Shown here: piece by piece, positions 16,934 through 26,005 of the stretch
Position numbering within the stretch: the stretch's first letter is position 1
Layout: each line of letters starts with the position of its first letter
Assembly: GCA_052246295.1 (NCBI GenBank)
Contig: JBQQCO010000002.1
Source: Piscibacillus sp052246295
Lineage (GTDB): Bacteria > Bacillota > Bacilli > Bacillales > Alkalibacillaceae
Direction: 5' to 3' (one strand)
Length of the DNA: 64,000 bases
The notes under the pieces: generated by a model
Databases searched by the model: none
Told to the model about the DNA's origin: nothing
The model's input: only the letters and a program-made list of their open reading frames with translations
Made by a program: the position numbers and the translations under genes

Positions 16934-17038
16934 ATGAAAAAATGGATTGTAAGAGCAATTAAATACGGTCCAATCTTATTTCCTTTTATCCAGAAAATAA
17001 AAAATAAGTTTGGTCGTAAAAAGAAAAAAGCGATTTAA
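16934..17038 (+). CDS. Very small basic protein (34 aa)
   Basis: A 34-codon frame starts at ATG 16934 with AAGGTGG upstream and ends just before a strong terminator. It begins MKKWIVRAIKYGPILFPFIQ and ends in a lysine/arginine cluster (FGRKKKKAI). The central stretch is hydrophobic and the ends are positive, so it may sit on or in the membrane as an amphipathic helix. Good ribosome binding site and own terminator support a real gene; I do not recognise a family. It stands alone between ald and the methionine synthase-like gene. Confidence 0.6.
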   Translation: MKKWIVRAIKYGPILFPFIQKIKNKFGRKKKKAI

Positions 17039-17043
17039 TATAC

Positions 17044-17083
17044 AAGGGTTGAACTCAGAAGGCTGAGTTCAACCCTTTTTTTA
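17044..17083 (+). terminator. Strong terminator after the 34-aa gene
   Basis: AAGGGTTGAACTCAG pairs with CTGAGTTCAACCCTT around a five-base loop, followed by T7. Confidence 0.92.
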
Positions 17084-17084
17084 T

Positions 17085-17213
17085 TGAAAAGGTTCGATAT
17101 CTTTGAAAAAAGGGTCGATAAATTAACGATTTTTACCCCGTCGACAAATTTCGTGGTCGATATCTTCTGAAAAGGGGTCGATAAATCAAAAATTGGGGTC
17201 GATAAATTAACCC
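17085..17213. repeat. Degenerate intergenic array of GGGGTCGATAAAT words
   Basis: Six imperfect copies of GGGGTCGATAAAT recur at 17-31 base intervals between the terminator and the stop codon of the leftward methionine synthase-like gene. The last copy overlaps that stop. The build resembles the arrays at 10977 and 44915. Confidence 0.7.
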
Positions 17214-18313
17214 CAAAGCTCTTTTGACAGTTCCACGACGTATTTTAACTTGTTCCATTGTTCTTCTTCCGTCAATTCGTTACCGTGATGAGTGGATGCG
17301 AACCCACACTGAGGACTTAAGCACAGTTGAGCTAGCGGGACATAGGCGGACGCTTCATGTACACGTCTGAAAACCTCATCGCGATCTTCTAATTCACCTG
17401 ATTTAGAGGTCACTAAACCTAATACAACCTTGGGACCGTCCTTAGGTATATGTTTTAATGGTTCGAATCCTCCAGAGCGTTCATCGTCATATTCTAAAAA
17501 GAATCCATCGACTTTCTCGTTGGCTAATAATGTTGGTGCAATAATATCGTAGCCTCCAGAAAATGCCCAAGTAGATCGGTAATTACCACGACATAAATGA
17601 GTTGTCACATAAAGGTCCTCAGGTTTGTTTTCTAAACTGCCATTAACGACTCTTAAAGCTAAATCAATGAGGTACTCCCTAGTATATTTGCCATCATTAA
17701 ATGGAATATCAGGTGCAGATAATCCTGCAATATACACATCATCTAACTGAAGGTACCTAACACCAGCGTCATAAAAAGCTTGGATGGCTTCTTGGTAAGC
17801 TTTAATAACGTCTTGAGCAAAATCTTCAATGTCAGGATAAATGTCTTCGTTTTGTATGCCTGCATTGAAAAATTGGTTTGGACTAGGAATGGTTTGCTTA
17901 GCCACTGCACGTCCATCTACTATTTCATTTAATTCCTTAAAGTCTTTTAGAAAAGGGTGTTTGGAGTTAAACGTAATCTTGCCTGTATTGCGAACATCGT
18001 ATCGCTCAGTCTCAACTCCATCTGCAAACTGGTATCCCTTTTTTGGAACATAACCTTCAATGCCATTAAAGTGCTCCATAAAATCTAAGTGAAACCACGT
18101 TCTTCTAAACTCCCCGTCAGTTACGACGTCTAATCCAATTTCAATTTGTCGATCAACCACACGTTTAATTTCCTCGTTTTCAACCTTTCTTAAATCTACA
18201 GCTTTAATCTCTCTTCGATTAAATTGTTTTCTTGCCTTATGTAGCCGTTCTGGACGAAGTAGACTACCTACATGATCAGCTTTAAATGGAATTGTTCTAG
18301 TTGTTGTTGTCAT
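17207..18313 (-). CDS. Cobalamin-independent methionine synthase-like protein (YxjG/YxjH family)
   Basis: This 368-residue protein matches the C-terminal catalytic half of MetE, as in B. subtilis YxjG/YxjH. Zinc and substrate ligands are visible: DDVYIAG, VTTHLCRGN (His and Cys), EYDDERSGG and the late LSPQCGFAS cysteine. It probably transfers a methyl group to homocysteine or a related thiol. A SAM-I riboswitch controls it, which supports a role in methionine supply. ATG 18313 follows GAGGG. Confidence 0.93.
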   Translation of the reverse strand: MTTTTRTIPFKADHVGSLLRPERLHKARKQFNRREIKAVDLRKVENEEIKRVVDRQIEIGLDVVTDGEFRRTWFHLDFMEHFNGIEGYVPKKGYQFADGVETERYDVRNTGKITFNSKHPFLKDFKELNEIVDGRAVAKQTIPSPNQFFNAGIQNEDIYPDIEDFAQDVIKAYQEAIQAFYDAGVRYLQLDDVYIAGLSAPDIPFNDGKYTREYLIDLALRVVNGSLENKPEDLYVTTHLCRGNYRSTWAFSGGYDIIAPTLLANEKVDGFFLEYDDERSGGFEPLKHIPKDGPKVVLGLVTSKSGELEDRDEVFRRVHEASAYVPLAQLCLSPQCGFASTHHGNELTEEEQWNKLKYVVELSKELWG

Positions 18314-18333
18314 CGTAATCCCTCACTTTTAAT

Positions 18334-18366
18334 TAATAAAAAAAGCCCCTTCAATAAGAAGAGGCT
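18334..18366 (-). terminator. Expression-platform terminator of the SAM riboswitch
   Basis: On the minus strand AGCCTCTTC pairs with GAAGGGGCT (one G-U pair) and is followed by T7. It lies between the aptamer and the methionine synthase-like gene, as in S-box leaders. Confidence 0.88.
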
Positions 18367-18380
18367 GATTCACAAGTTTA

Positions 18381-18488
18381 CTCTTCTTATCTTCAAGCAT
18401 TCGCTACTGGAATTAGCACAGTGTTTTAAGAAAACCTGTTGCTGAAGCTTCGCAGGGCCAGTCCCTCCACTTCTCTAGATAAGAGGCT
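18381..18488 (-). promoter_or_regulatory. SAM-I (S-box) riboswitch aptamer
   Basis: On the minus strand the conserved S-box core is readable: CTCTTATC, then GAGAAGTGGAGGGACTGGCC, GAAGCTTCAGCAAC, and the closing P1 strand GATAAGAAGAG at 18381-18391. High SAM should favour the downstream terminator at 18334-18366 and switch off the methionine synthase-like gene. Confidence 0.95.
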
Positions 18489-18508
18489 TATTAAATTATT
18501 TAATACTT

Positions 18509-18537
18509 ATCATACTTTTCTTAGAAAACTCTGTCAA
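18509..18537 (-). promoter_or_regulatory. Sigma-A promoter of the SAM-riboswitch transcript
   Basis: Minus strand TTGACA (18537-18532) and TATGAT (18514-18509) are spaced by 17 bases, with the aptamer starting about 20 bases downstream. Confidence 0.8.
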
Positions 18538-18634
18538 TAAAAATCTTATAATTAATTTTTATACAAACTATTGAATTTTTATGCATAAATATGTATGATT
18601 ATTAATCGTAAACCCATTGCATAGGAGGAGTAAC

Positions 18635-19933
18635 ATGTCATCCATTAGTTTTAAACAACAGGTTGAAAATATAGGTGATTTCCTTGCGCCTGGTATGGCA
18701 AAAGACCATCCGAATTTGCCAGTAAAGAAGGCGGAGGGTTGCTATTATTACGGATTGGAACATGAAAAGTATTTGGATTTCACATCTGGTATTGCAGTTG
18801 AGAATGTCGGCCATCGACATCCTAAAGTTGTACAGGCCATTAAAGATAGTGCAGATCATCTAGTACATGGTCCGTCTGGTGTGATTATTTATGATTCAAT
18901 TTTGGAACTAGCAAAAAAGTTACAAGAAATTTTACCAGACCCATTGGATAACTTCTTCTTTAATAACAGTGGAACGGAAGCGGTTGAAGGGGCTATTAAA
19001 TTAGCTAAGTATACTACACAAAGACCTTATGTCATTTCATTTACTGGTTGTTTTCACGGTCGATCTGTTGGTGCATTAAGTGTTTCAACCTCAAAGAGTA
19101 AGTACCGTAAGCACATGCAACCATCATGGTTAACGTATCAACTACCATATGCAAACCCTGCAGATTGTCCAGAAGGTGAAGATCCTGATGAGTATTTTGC
19201 TAAGAAACTTGAGAAAGATGCTGAACAATTATTCAAGCACCAAGTTGAACCAGACGAAGTTGCCTGTATGATTGTGGAGCCTGTATTAGGTGAAGGGGGA
19301 TATGTCGTTCCACCTCATTCTTGGCTTAAGAAAATGCGTGAAATATGTGATCAGCATGGTATTTTATTAATTTTTGACGAAGTTCAAACGGGCTTTGGGC
19401 GTACTGGGAATTGGTTTGCATCTCAAACCTTTGACGTTGTGCCAGATATTATGGCCATTGCAAAAGGCATTGCTGCCGGTATGCCATTAAGTGCCACGGT
19501 TGCATCAAAAGAATTAATGCAAAAGTGGCCATTAGGTGCTCACGCAACTACTTTCGGGGGAAACCCTATTGCTTGTTCCGCAGCGATTGCTTCGATCAAT
19601 GTCATTCATGAGGAGAACTTGCTAGATCACACTCAAGAAGTAGGGCAATACGCATTTAGTCAGTTAAAACAATTACAAGAAAAGCATTCGTCTATTAAAG
19701 ATATTCGTGGAATTGGCTTAATGATTGGCATTGAACTTGAAGACCCAAATGGGCAAATAAGTGCTGGTGACTTAGTCATGAAAGTGTTAGATCAATGTTT
19801 AGGTAAAGGTGTTTTATTTTATCTATGTGGCAATGAAGGGGAAGTACTTCGTATGATTCCGCCTTTAGTCGTTTCAAAAGAGCAAATTGATGAAGGCTTA
19901 AATGTTTTAGATCAAGTATTAGAATCGATATAA
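18635..19933 (+). CDS. Class III PLP aminotransferase (4-aminobutyrate aminotransferase-like)
   Basis: The 432-residue protein is a fold-type I, class III aminotransferase related to GabT. It contains NNSGTEAVEGAIKLAK (PLP phosphate binding), TGCFHGRS and LIFDEVQTGFGRTG (cofactor aspartate). The PLP lysine is in AIAKGIAAGMP near residue 277. An omega-amino acid or ornithine-like donor is likely. The YjiH-type transporter starts 14 bases downstream, so the pair probably imports and transaminates one substrate, not identified here. ATG 18635 follows AGGAGGAG. Confidence 0.9.
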   Translation: MSSISFKQQVENIGDFLAPGMAKDHPNLPVKKAEGCYYYGLEHEKYLDFTSGIAVENVGHRHPKVVQAIKDSADHLVHGPSGVIIYDSILELAKKLQEILPDPLDNFFFNNSGTEAVEGAIKLAKYTTQRPYVISFTGCFHGRSVGALSVSTSKSKYRKHMQPSWLTYQLPYANPADCPEGEDPDEYFAKKLEKDAEQLFKHQVEPDEVACMIVEPVLGEGGYVVPPHSWLKKMREICDQHGILLIFDEVQTGFGRTGNWFASQTFDVVPDIMAIAKGIAAGMPLSATVASKELMQKWPLGAHATTFGGNPIACSAAIASINVIHEENLLDHTQEVGQYAFSQLKQLQEKHSSIKDIRGIGLMIGIELEDPNGQISAGDLVMKVLDQCLGKGVLFYLCGNEGEVLRMIPPLVVSKEQIDEGLNVLDQVLESI

Positions 19934-19947
19934 ATAGGGGGATATAA

Positions 19948-21318
19948 ATGTTACAGGAGAAAAATTATGTTGAGACAGAGAATCAATACAAACATGCATT
20001 AAAGTTTATATTGCCATCTGTAATTGGAATTTTACTCTTTTTAGTTCCAATTAAGATCGATGGTGAATTTACCATTGGAGTTGGTGTTTTAGCTACAAAT
20101 CTTTCATCTTTCTTTGAAGGTGTTATACCGTATTTTATTGTTGCCTTATTAGGACTATCATTCTTTATGACGACTTTAGCCAAAGTAAAACGTTTTGATT
20201 TGTTTAATCAATACTCATTTTTAAATACACTTTTTGTTACATCAAATGCTAATTTATTTTTAAGATTATTTGGCTTTTTGGTAGGGATTCTAACGTTATT
20301 TGAATTAGGTCCAACAATTATTTCCTCTCCTGCAATTGGTGGAGTCGTATTATATGATTTAGCTCCTGTACTTTTAACTTGGTTTTTATTTGCAGGTTTA
20401 CTTTTACCGTTGCTAACCGAATTTGGATTAATGGAATTTATTGGGACGATTTTTAGAAAAATCATGAAACCATTGTTCACGATGCCGGGGCGCTCCTCAA
20501 TTGATAGTATGGCATCTTGGATGGGTGCTGGCCCTGTCGGAGTATTAGTTACGATGAATCAGTATGATCAAGGCTATTACAACAAAAGAGAGGCAGCCGT
20601 CATTTCAACAACTTTCTCAGTGGCATCGATTGCGTTTAGCTTAGTTGTAGCAAATGTGATTGGCGTTGGGCACTTATTTATACCATTTTATTTAACGATT
20701 GTTGCAGCTGCATTGATTGCTGCCATCATCATGCCTAGAATACCTCCTCTTTCTTCAAAAAAGAATACTTATTATGAACCAGTGGGCAAACAGATTGAAG
20801 AGGAAATCCCGAAGAATGTGTCAGCTGTAAAATGGGGATGGCAGCAAGCATTAAAGAAAGCAGAAAGTGCAAATGGATTTTATAGTCAATTAAAAAGTGG
20901 AACGAAGACAGTATTAGATATTTGGTTAGGTTTAATACCTCTTGTTATGAGCTTAGGGGCAATAGCACTTATTATTGCTGAAGAAACTCCCATATTTGAA
21001 ATTCTGTCTTATCCTTTAATCCCGGTTTTAGAGTTAATGAAGATTCCCGAAGCGGCCGCAGCTGCACCTGCTATGTTAGTCGGATTTGCGGATATGTTTC
21101 TACCAGCTGTTATTGGAGCGGGAATTGAGAGTGAATTAACAAGGTTTGTTGTGGGTGCATTATCGATTACTCAAGTGATCTACATGTCAGAAATCGGTGT
21201 CTTAATCTTGCGCTCTAATATTCCATTAAAGTTACATGAGTTGTTTATGATCTTTATTGAGCGAACAATTATTACATTACCAATCATTGTGATCATTGCT
21301 CATCTGTTTATTTTTTAA
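19948..21318 (+). CDS. YjiH-family transporter with nucleoside-recognition (Gate) domains
   Basis: This 456-residue integral membrane protein has about ten hydrophobic segments and belongs to the YjiH family with Gate domains (SSIDSMASWMGAGPVGVL and VGFADMFLPAVIGAGI). Family members are predicted solute carriers with few known substrates. It forms an operon with the upstream aminotransferase (14-base gap), suggesting uptake of that enzyme's amino substrate. A terminator follows. Confidence 0.85.
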   Translation: MLQEKNYVETENQYKHALKFILPSVIGILLFLVPIKIDGEFTIGVGVLATNLSSFFEGVIPYFIVALLGLSFFMTTLAKVKRFDLFNQYSFLNTLFVTSNANLFLRLFGFLVGILTLFELGPTIISSPAIGGVVLYDLAPVLLTWFLFAGLLLPLLTEFGLMEFIGTIFRKIMKPLFTMPGRSSIDSMASWMGAGPVGVLVTMNQYDQGYYNKREAAVISTTFSVASIAFSLVVANVIGVGHLFIPFYLTIVAAALIAAIIMPRIPPLSSKKNTYYEPVGKQIEEEIPKNVSAVKWGWQQALKKAESANGFYSQLKSGTKTVLDIWLGLIPLVMSLGAIALIIAEETPIFEILSYPLIPVLELMKIPEAAAAAPAMLVGFADMFLPAVIGAGIESELTRFVVGALSITQVIYMSEIGVLILRSNIPLKLHELFMIFIERTIITLPIIVIIAHLFIF

Positions 21319-21334
21319 TTTATATCTTAAAAAT

Positions 21335-21378
21335 AGACCCCGATTTAAGTAATCATAACTTAAGTCGGGGTCTTGTTT
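21335..21378. terminator. Bidirectional terminator
   Basis: GACCCCGA..TTAAGT pairs with ACTTAAGTCGGGGTC; T-rich tails occur on both sides. It separates the convergent transporter and alpha/beta hydrolase genes. Confidence 0.85.
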
Positions 21379-21391
21379 ATTGGCTTTATTA

Positions 21392-22189
21392 TTAGGTAGC
21401 TTGCTTTAAAGCCTCTTTAGATTGTAATAAAAATTCTAACGAAATTTTATTAAATTCTTTTGGTTTTTCTATATTACATACATGTCCACAATGTTCAATA
21501 ATGTGTAGTGTTGCATTAGGGTCTTGTTCTATATCTTTCTTAAGCGGATTAATAAATAAATGGTCTTCGCTTCCAGAAACATATAGTTTAGGAACCATAT
21601 AAGCTTTTTCTTGAACATTACGGTAACTTTCCTCTACGGTATAGCAAAGCTCGTACCACCCGAGGAAATTTTTTCGTTTCATTTTTACCGCTTCTTTTAC
21701 GAATGTTAACCTAGATTCTTTGTGGTTTGATTTAGGCATCATAATACGAGCGAATAAACTGTAAATCCACATATATGGTGTGAAATTCTTAACTAAATTA
21801 CCAAAAAAGAGTAGAATCTTTGAAAATGTTGAGAATCTTGTCACAGTACCTGCTAATACTGTGCTAATCACTCTGTAAGGTTCGATCTGTAAAATGTCAT
21901 GAATAATGATTGTACCTAATGAGACACCTACGAAATGAGCCTTCTGTATATTTAGGTAATCTAATGTTTTTAAAACTTCTCTAGCAGCGATCTTAGATGT
22001 AAACTCACCGAAATAATTGTTAATATCAGGTGAATTGCCATGACCGGGTAATTCAATCGTTATAACGTTAAATTCTTGTTTATATTGCTTAAGTTGTTTA
22101 TAAAATATTTTTGAATTCCCACCCAAGCCGTGAATGAGCACTAAATAATCTTGGCCTTCATCTTGGTTGTGTATTTTATAATCTAACAT
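21392..22189 (-). CDS. Alpha/beta hydrolase
   Basis: This 265-residue alpha/beta-fold hydrolase has the oxyanion segment LIHGLGGNSK near residue 22, and the nucleophile elbow GVSLG near residue 95. The acid is in SGSEDHLF and the catalytic histidine in EHCGHVCNIE. Substrate is unknown; esterase or thioesterase-like activity is likely. I choose ATG 22189 behind AAGGTAGG; an upstream in-frame ATG at 22297 would add a poorly conserved hydrophobic extension and lacks a site. Confidence 0.85.
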   Translation of the reverse strand: MLDYKIHNQDEGQDYLVLIHGLGGNSKIFYKQLKQYKQEFNVITIELPGHGNSPDINNYFGEFTSKIAAREVLKTLDYLNIQKAHFVGVSLGTIIIHDILQIEPYRVISTVLAGTVTRFSTFSKILLFFGNLVKNFTPYMWIYSLFARIMMPKSNHKESRLTFVKEAVKMKRKNFLGWYELCYTVEESYRNVQEKAYMVPKLYVSGSEDHLFINPLKKDIEQDPNATLHIIEHCGHVCNIEKPKEFNKISLEFLLQSKEALKQAT

Positions 22190-22336
22190 AGTAAACCTAC
22201 CTTGTGTTCTGTCATCAAAAAAACTAACTCTTGGCATTATAACAGGTAATGCAAGTGAAATTGTGACAAAACTGCGAAAGGTGAGATTTACCATCATTAG
22301 AATTAAAAAATATTGACTCTACCTTTTTGTGAGGAT

Positions 22337-23428
22337 TTATAGCTCAATTAACTCTTTCATAAATTCAGTTAATGTGGTAGCGCCGTCACTCGTTATGAAA
22401 ACATCGTCTTCAATTCTTACGCCTCCAACTTCAGGTACATAGATTCCTGGTTCAATTGTAAAACACATGCCTTCTTGTAATTGGCCATTATTATTTGAAG
22501 CTAATGATGGAAACTCATGAACATTAATTCCTAGTCCATGTCCAATTCGGTGTGGGAAGTATTCGCCATATCCCGCGTCTTCAATGACTTGACGTGCAAC
22601 TTGGTCTATGTCTCCTAAACGAATACCTACTTGACTAGCTTTAATAGCTTTTTCTTCAGCTTGTAATACCGTATTATAAATTTCTTTCTGTTGGTCTGAA
22701 GCTTCCCCTAATACGACCGTTCGAGTAATATCTGAGCAATAACCTTTATGGACGACTCCTAGATCCATTAGAACAAAATCCCCATTCTTAATCGGAGTTA
22801 AATCGGATGTTCCATGAGGAGCGGCAGACTTTTTACCAGCTAGTACGGTTGTGTCAAAGGACATATTTCGTATGCCTTCTCTCTTCAAAGCGTATTCGAT
22901 TTCTGCAATAATCTCCAGTTCAGTTTTACCTTCCTGAATGTGCTTTAACGCGGTCTCAATACCGAAGTCTGCAAACTGAGCAGCTTCCTTTAGGATTCCC
23001 ATCTCTTGTTGGTCTTTAATTAACCTTAACTCATTTAACATTAATTGCCCGTCAACAATTTCAGTACCTTTTAACTGAGTCATTAATGTTTCAAATCTCA
23101 CAACGTTTAAGTCTTCTTTTTCAATCGCCATCGTACTTGGTTGACCGATACCATTAATGTAATTTGATAGCTTTGTCCAAGGGTTTTCATGGTCAAAGTA
23201 TGTAATGGTATCACCTGCCCATCCAGCATTCTTTACATCTTCTTGTTCTAGTGCTGGAACAATCAATGCGTGGTTACCTTTTTGATCAATAAATGCTCCA
23301 ATTAAACGTTCGTGTGCTTCAGCGTACAAATTCGTGAAGTAAAACACATTCTCTTTGGATGTCATAAATACACTGTCTAGGTTGTTTTCTTTAAGTTTTT
23401 GGGTTAGCTGATTTAATCTGCCTTGCAT
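22337..23428 (-). CDS. M24-family Xaa-Pro aminopeptidase
   Basis: This 363-residue metallopeptidase has a creatinase-like N-terminal domain and a pita-bread M24 catalytic domain. Metal ligands are visible as LMDLGVVHKGYCSDITRT (two Asp), HRIGHGLG (His), FTIEPGIY (Glu) and RIEDDVF (Glu). It should remove the N-terminal residue from X-Pro peptides or cleave X-Pro dipeptides. ATG 23428 follows GAGGTGATC; the in-frame ATG at 23470 has no site. It is divergent from ytkL. Confidence 0.92.
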   Translation of the reverse strand: MQGRLNQLTQKLKENNLDSVFMTSKENVFYFTNLYAEAHERLIGAFIDQKGNHALIVPALEQEDVKNAGWAGDTITYFDHENPWTKLSNYINGIGQPSTMAIEKEDLNVVRFETLMTQLKGTEIVDGQLMLNELRLIKDQQEMGILKEAAQFADFGIETALKHIQEGKTELEIIAEIEYALKREGIRNMSFDTTVLAGKKSAAPHGTSDLTPIKNGDFVLMDLGVVHKGYCSDITRTVVLGEASDQQKEIYNTVLQAEEKAIKASQVGIRLGDIDQVARQVIEDAGYGEYFPHRIGHGLGINVHEFPSLASNNNGQLQEGMCFTIEPGIYVPEVGGVRIEDDVFITSDGATTLTEFMKELIEL

Positions 23429-23545
23429 CCGGATCACCTCTAAAATTTTTTTGTCTATATGTGTTATCATAACGAAACAAGGGAAATAAATGAACTGTGG
23501 AGAATTAATTTATGTAGATAAAAATCTATTAGGAGGTTTTTTAGC

Positions 23546-24226
23546 ATGAAAGTTTCTTATCATGGACATTCAGTTGTAAAGGTTGAAACCAATGAACACA
23601 CTATCTTAATTGATCCATTTATTAGTGGGAATGGGTTATGTGACTTAAATGCAGATGAAGTGAAAGCTGATGTTATATTACTTACTCATGGTCACAATGA
23701 TCATGTAGGAGATACGGTAGAGATTGCTAAGCGTAATGATGCGTTAGTAGTTGCTCCGAACGAATTGGCTGATTACTTAGCTGGTAAAGGTGTTAACACC
23801 CATAATATGCATATTGGTGGAGCGCATGAATTTGATTTCGGTAAGGTTAAATTCACTCAAGCGTTTCACGGGTCAAGTTATGTAGAAGAAGATGGCACGA
23901 TTATTTATACGGGCATGCCAGGTGGGATCCTATTAACAGTCGAAGGTAAAACGATTTATCATGTTGGTGACACTGGCTTATTCTCTGATCTAAAATTAAT
24001 TGGTGATTTGAATGATATTGATTTAGCGTTTGTACCAATTGGTGATAACTTCACAATGGGACCTGAAGACGCAAAGCTTGCTAGTGAATGGATTAAAGCA
24101 AAGAAAGTCGTTCCAGTTCACTACAATACCTTCCCAGTGATTGAACAAGATCCTCAAGCTTTTGTAGATAGCTTGCCATCAGGAATGGGACAGGTCATGA
24201 ATCCAGGTGATGATTTAACTTTATAG
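23546..24226 (+). CDS. ytkL: UPF0173 metal-dependent hydrolase YtkL
   Basis: The 226-residue protein is a compact metallo-beta-lactamase-fold hydrolase of UPF0173. The HxHxDH motif is seen as LTHGHNDHVGD near residue 52. Additional ligands lie in YHVGDTGLF (Asp) and VPVHYNTF (His). Substrate is unknown. It has an excellent AGGAGG site, a terminator after it, and the same place upstream of ytoI as in B. subtilis. Confidence 0.93.
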   Translation: MKVSYHGHSVVKVETNEHTILIDPFISGNGLCDLNADEVKADVILLTHGHNDHVGDTVEIAKRNDALVVAPNELADYLAGKGVNTHNMHIGGAHEFDFGKVKFTQAFHGSSYVEEDGTIIYTGMPGGILLTVEGKTIYHVGDTGLFSDLKLIGDLNDIDLAFVPIGDNFTMGPEDAKLASEWIKAKKVVPVHYNTFPVIEQDPQAFVDSLPSGMGQVMNPGDDLTL

Positions 24227-24234
24227 AATAGGGT

Positions 24235-24268
24235 AAAAAAGTGCCAGTTTAAGTGACTGGCACTTTAA
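24235..24268 (+). terminator. Terminator of ytkL
   Basis: AAAGTGCCAGT pairs with ACTGGCACTTT, followed by TAATT; preceded by an A-run that would let it work in both directions. Confidence 0.75.
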
Positions 24269-24328
24269 TTATGCTACAGGTATCGGTATAATTGAAGTAC
24301 TAAAAATAGAGGAAACGGTGATGGTTTC

Positions 24329-25633
24329 ATGGCAACAAAACATGAACAAATATTAAATTACATAGAAGAACTTCCAATAGGTTCAAAGATTTCAGTACGT
24401 CTCATCGCAAAAGACTTAAACGTGAGCGAGGGTACAGCTTATCGTGCAATTAAAGAAGCTGAGAATATTGGTTTTGTCAGTACGATTGAACGTGTTGGAA
24501 CGATTCGGATTGAAAAGAAGAAAAAAGAAAATATTGAGAAGTTAACGTATGCTGAAGTTGTTAATATTGTCGATGGACAGGTTCTAGGTGGACGTAGTGG
24601 TTTACATAAAACGTTAAACAAATTTGTGATCGGCGCGATGAAATTAGAAGCGATGATGCGTTACACCGAAAAAGGGTCGCTATTAATTGTAGGTAACCGA
24701 GTAAAAGCACAAGAGAAAGCTTTAAACGCTGGTGCTGCTATTTTAATCACTGGTGGTTTCGATACAACTGATCACGTTAAGCAATTAGCAGACCGATATG
24801 AACTGCCAGTTATATCTTGTTCTTATGATACGTTTACAGTCGCAGCAATGATTAACCGTGCAATATATGACCAGTTGATTAAAAAAGAAATTATTATTGT
24901 TGATGATATTTATACTCCTTTAGATGAGACTTACATATTAAATGAAGGGGATACCATTGAAAAGTGGTACCAATTAAACAATCAGACTAAGCATAGTCGT
25001 TATCCAGTCATAGATAACGATAAACGTGTGGTTGGCATTGTTACGTCAAAAGATATAATAGGTAAGCCTGAAAATTTAAAAATCGACAAAGTCATGACGA
25101 AGCAACCTATTTCGGTTCAAACCACAACTTCTTTAGCAAGTGCAGCTCATACGATGGTTTGGCAAGGAATCGAGTTATTACCTGTTGTAGATGAGCAAAA
25201 TATTTTCCAAGGCGTCATCACACGACAAGATGTTATTAAAGGTCTACAGAATAATCAACGTCAGCCTCAAATCGGTGAAACGATTGATGACATTGTTCAA
25301 AAGCAGTTGCACTATGATTCAGATCTTTTTACGTATACAACAGAAGTTACACCTCAAATGACGAATCAGCTTGGTTCATTATCTTATGGAGTATTTGCTT
25401 CACTCATTACAGAAGTCGTCAATCAGATTTTAAAACAACAAAAAACAGGCGACATGGTGATCGAAAATATATCGATCTACTACATGAAGCCTGTTCAGAT
25501 TGGTAGTCATCTTACTATTGTTCCACAAATATTAGAATTAGGTCGTAAGTTCGCCAAAGTTGATGTACAAGTCCTATCTAATGACGAGTTAGCTGGTAAA
25601 GCCATGGTGATGACCCAATTTATTAATCGTTAA
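24329..25633 (+). CDS. ytoI: CBS/DRTGG/thioesterase-fold regulator YtoI
   Basis: This 434-residue protein has, in order, an N-terminal winged helix (VRLIAKDLNVSEGTAYRAIKEAE), a DRTGG-type domain (about 70-185), two CBS repeats (about 195-310) and a C-terminal hotdog/acyl-CoA thioesterase-like domain. It matches YtoI, a presumed nucleotide-sensing transcription regulator of unknown target. It converges on ytpI with an 11-base overlap of coding ends. Confidence 0.9.
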   Translation: MATKHEQILNYIEELPIGSKISVRLIAKDLNVSEGTAYRAIKEAENIGFVSTIERVGTIRIEKKKKENIEKLTYAEVVNIVDGQVLGGRSGLHKTLNKFVIGAMKLEAMMRYTEKGSLLIVGNRVKAQEKALNAGAAILITGGFDTTDHVKQLADRYELPVISCSYDTFTVAAMINRAIYDQLIKKEIIIVDDIYTPLDETYILNEGDTIEKWYQLNNQTKHSRYPVIDNDKRVVGIVTSKDIIGKPENLKIDKVMTKQPISVQTTTSLASAAHTMVWQGIELLPVVDEQNIFQGVITRQDVIKGLQNNQRQPQIGETIDDIVQKQLHYDSDLFTYTTEVTPQMTNQLGSLSYGVFASLITEVVNQILKQQKTGDMVIENISIYYMKPVQIGSHLTIVPQILELGRKFAKVDVQVLSNDELAGKAMVMTQFINR

Positions 25634-25913
25634 CTTTTAACATTTCACCTTTGTAATGCTTATAAAGTTTATAACCATACACAATTTGTGCTATACCGAG
25701 CGCTAAGAAAATAATACATACAAATAAGGCAAGTTGTGTTTGGTAAAAGTAATATTGATTCATACCAAATGTCGAAATAAAGATTCCTAATGTCATACGA
25801 GCTTTAGCGTTTGTAAAATGCATGTATAGTGGGTCTTTTGATTTTAATATTTGGACTTTGAAATAAATGTATAAGACAAATGACACGATTATGAGTGTGA
25901 TAAATATTGGCAC
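25623..25913 (-). CDS. ytpI: YtpI-like membrane protein
   Basis: This 96-residue protein has three hydrophobic helices (residues 1-22, about 40-58 and 60-82) and a Lys-rich C-terminus. Size, topology and position between ytoI and nrnA fit YtpI. Function is unknown. The ribosome binding site is AAAGGAGGATC. Its last codons overlap the 3' end of ytoI on the other strand. Confidence 0.8.
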   Translation of the reverse strand: MPIFITLIIVSFVLYIYFKVQILKSKDPLYMHFTNAKARMTLGIFISTFGMNQYYFYQTQLALFVCIIFLALGIAQIVYGYKLYKHYKGEMLKVND

Positions 25914-26005
25914 TGTGATCCTCCTTTATACATGAAGCCTTAGTTTATTGTATCGACTGTTGTTTCAAATTTCTAGTATAAAACGAAAGAAAGGTTGACG
26001 AATTA

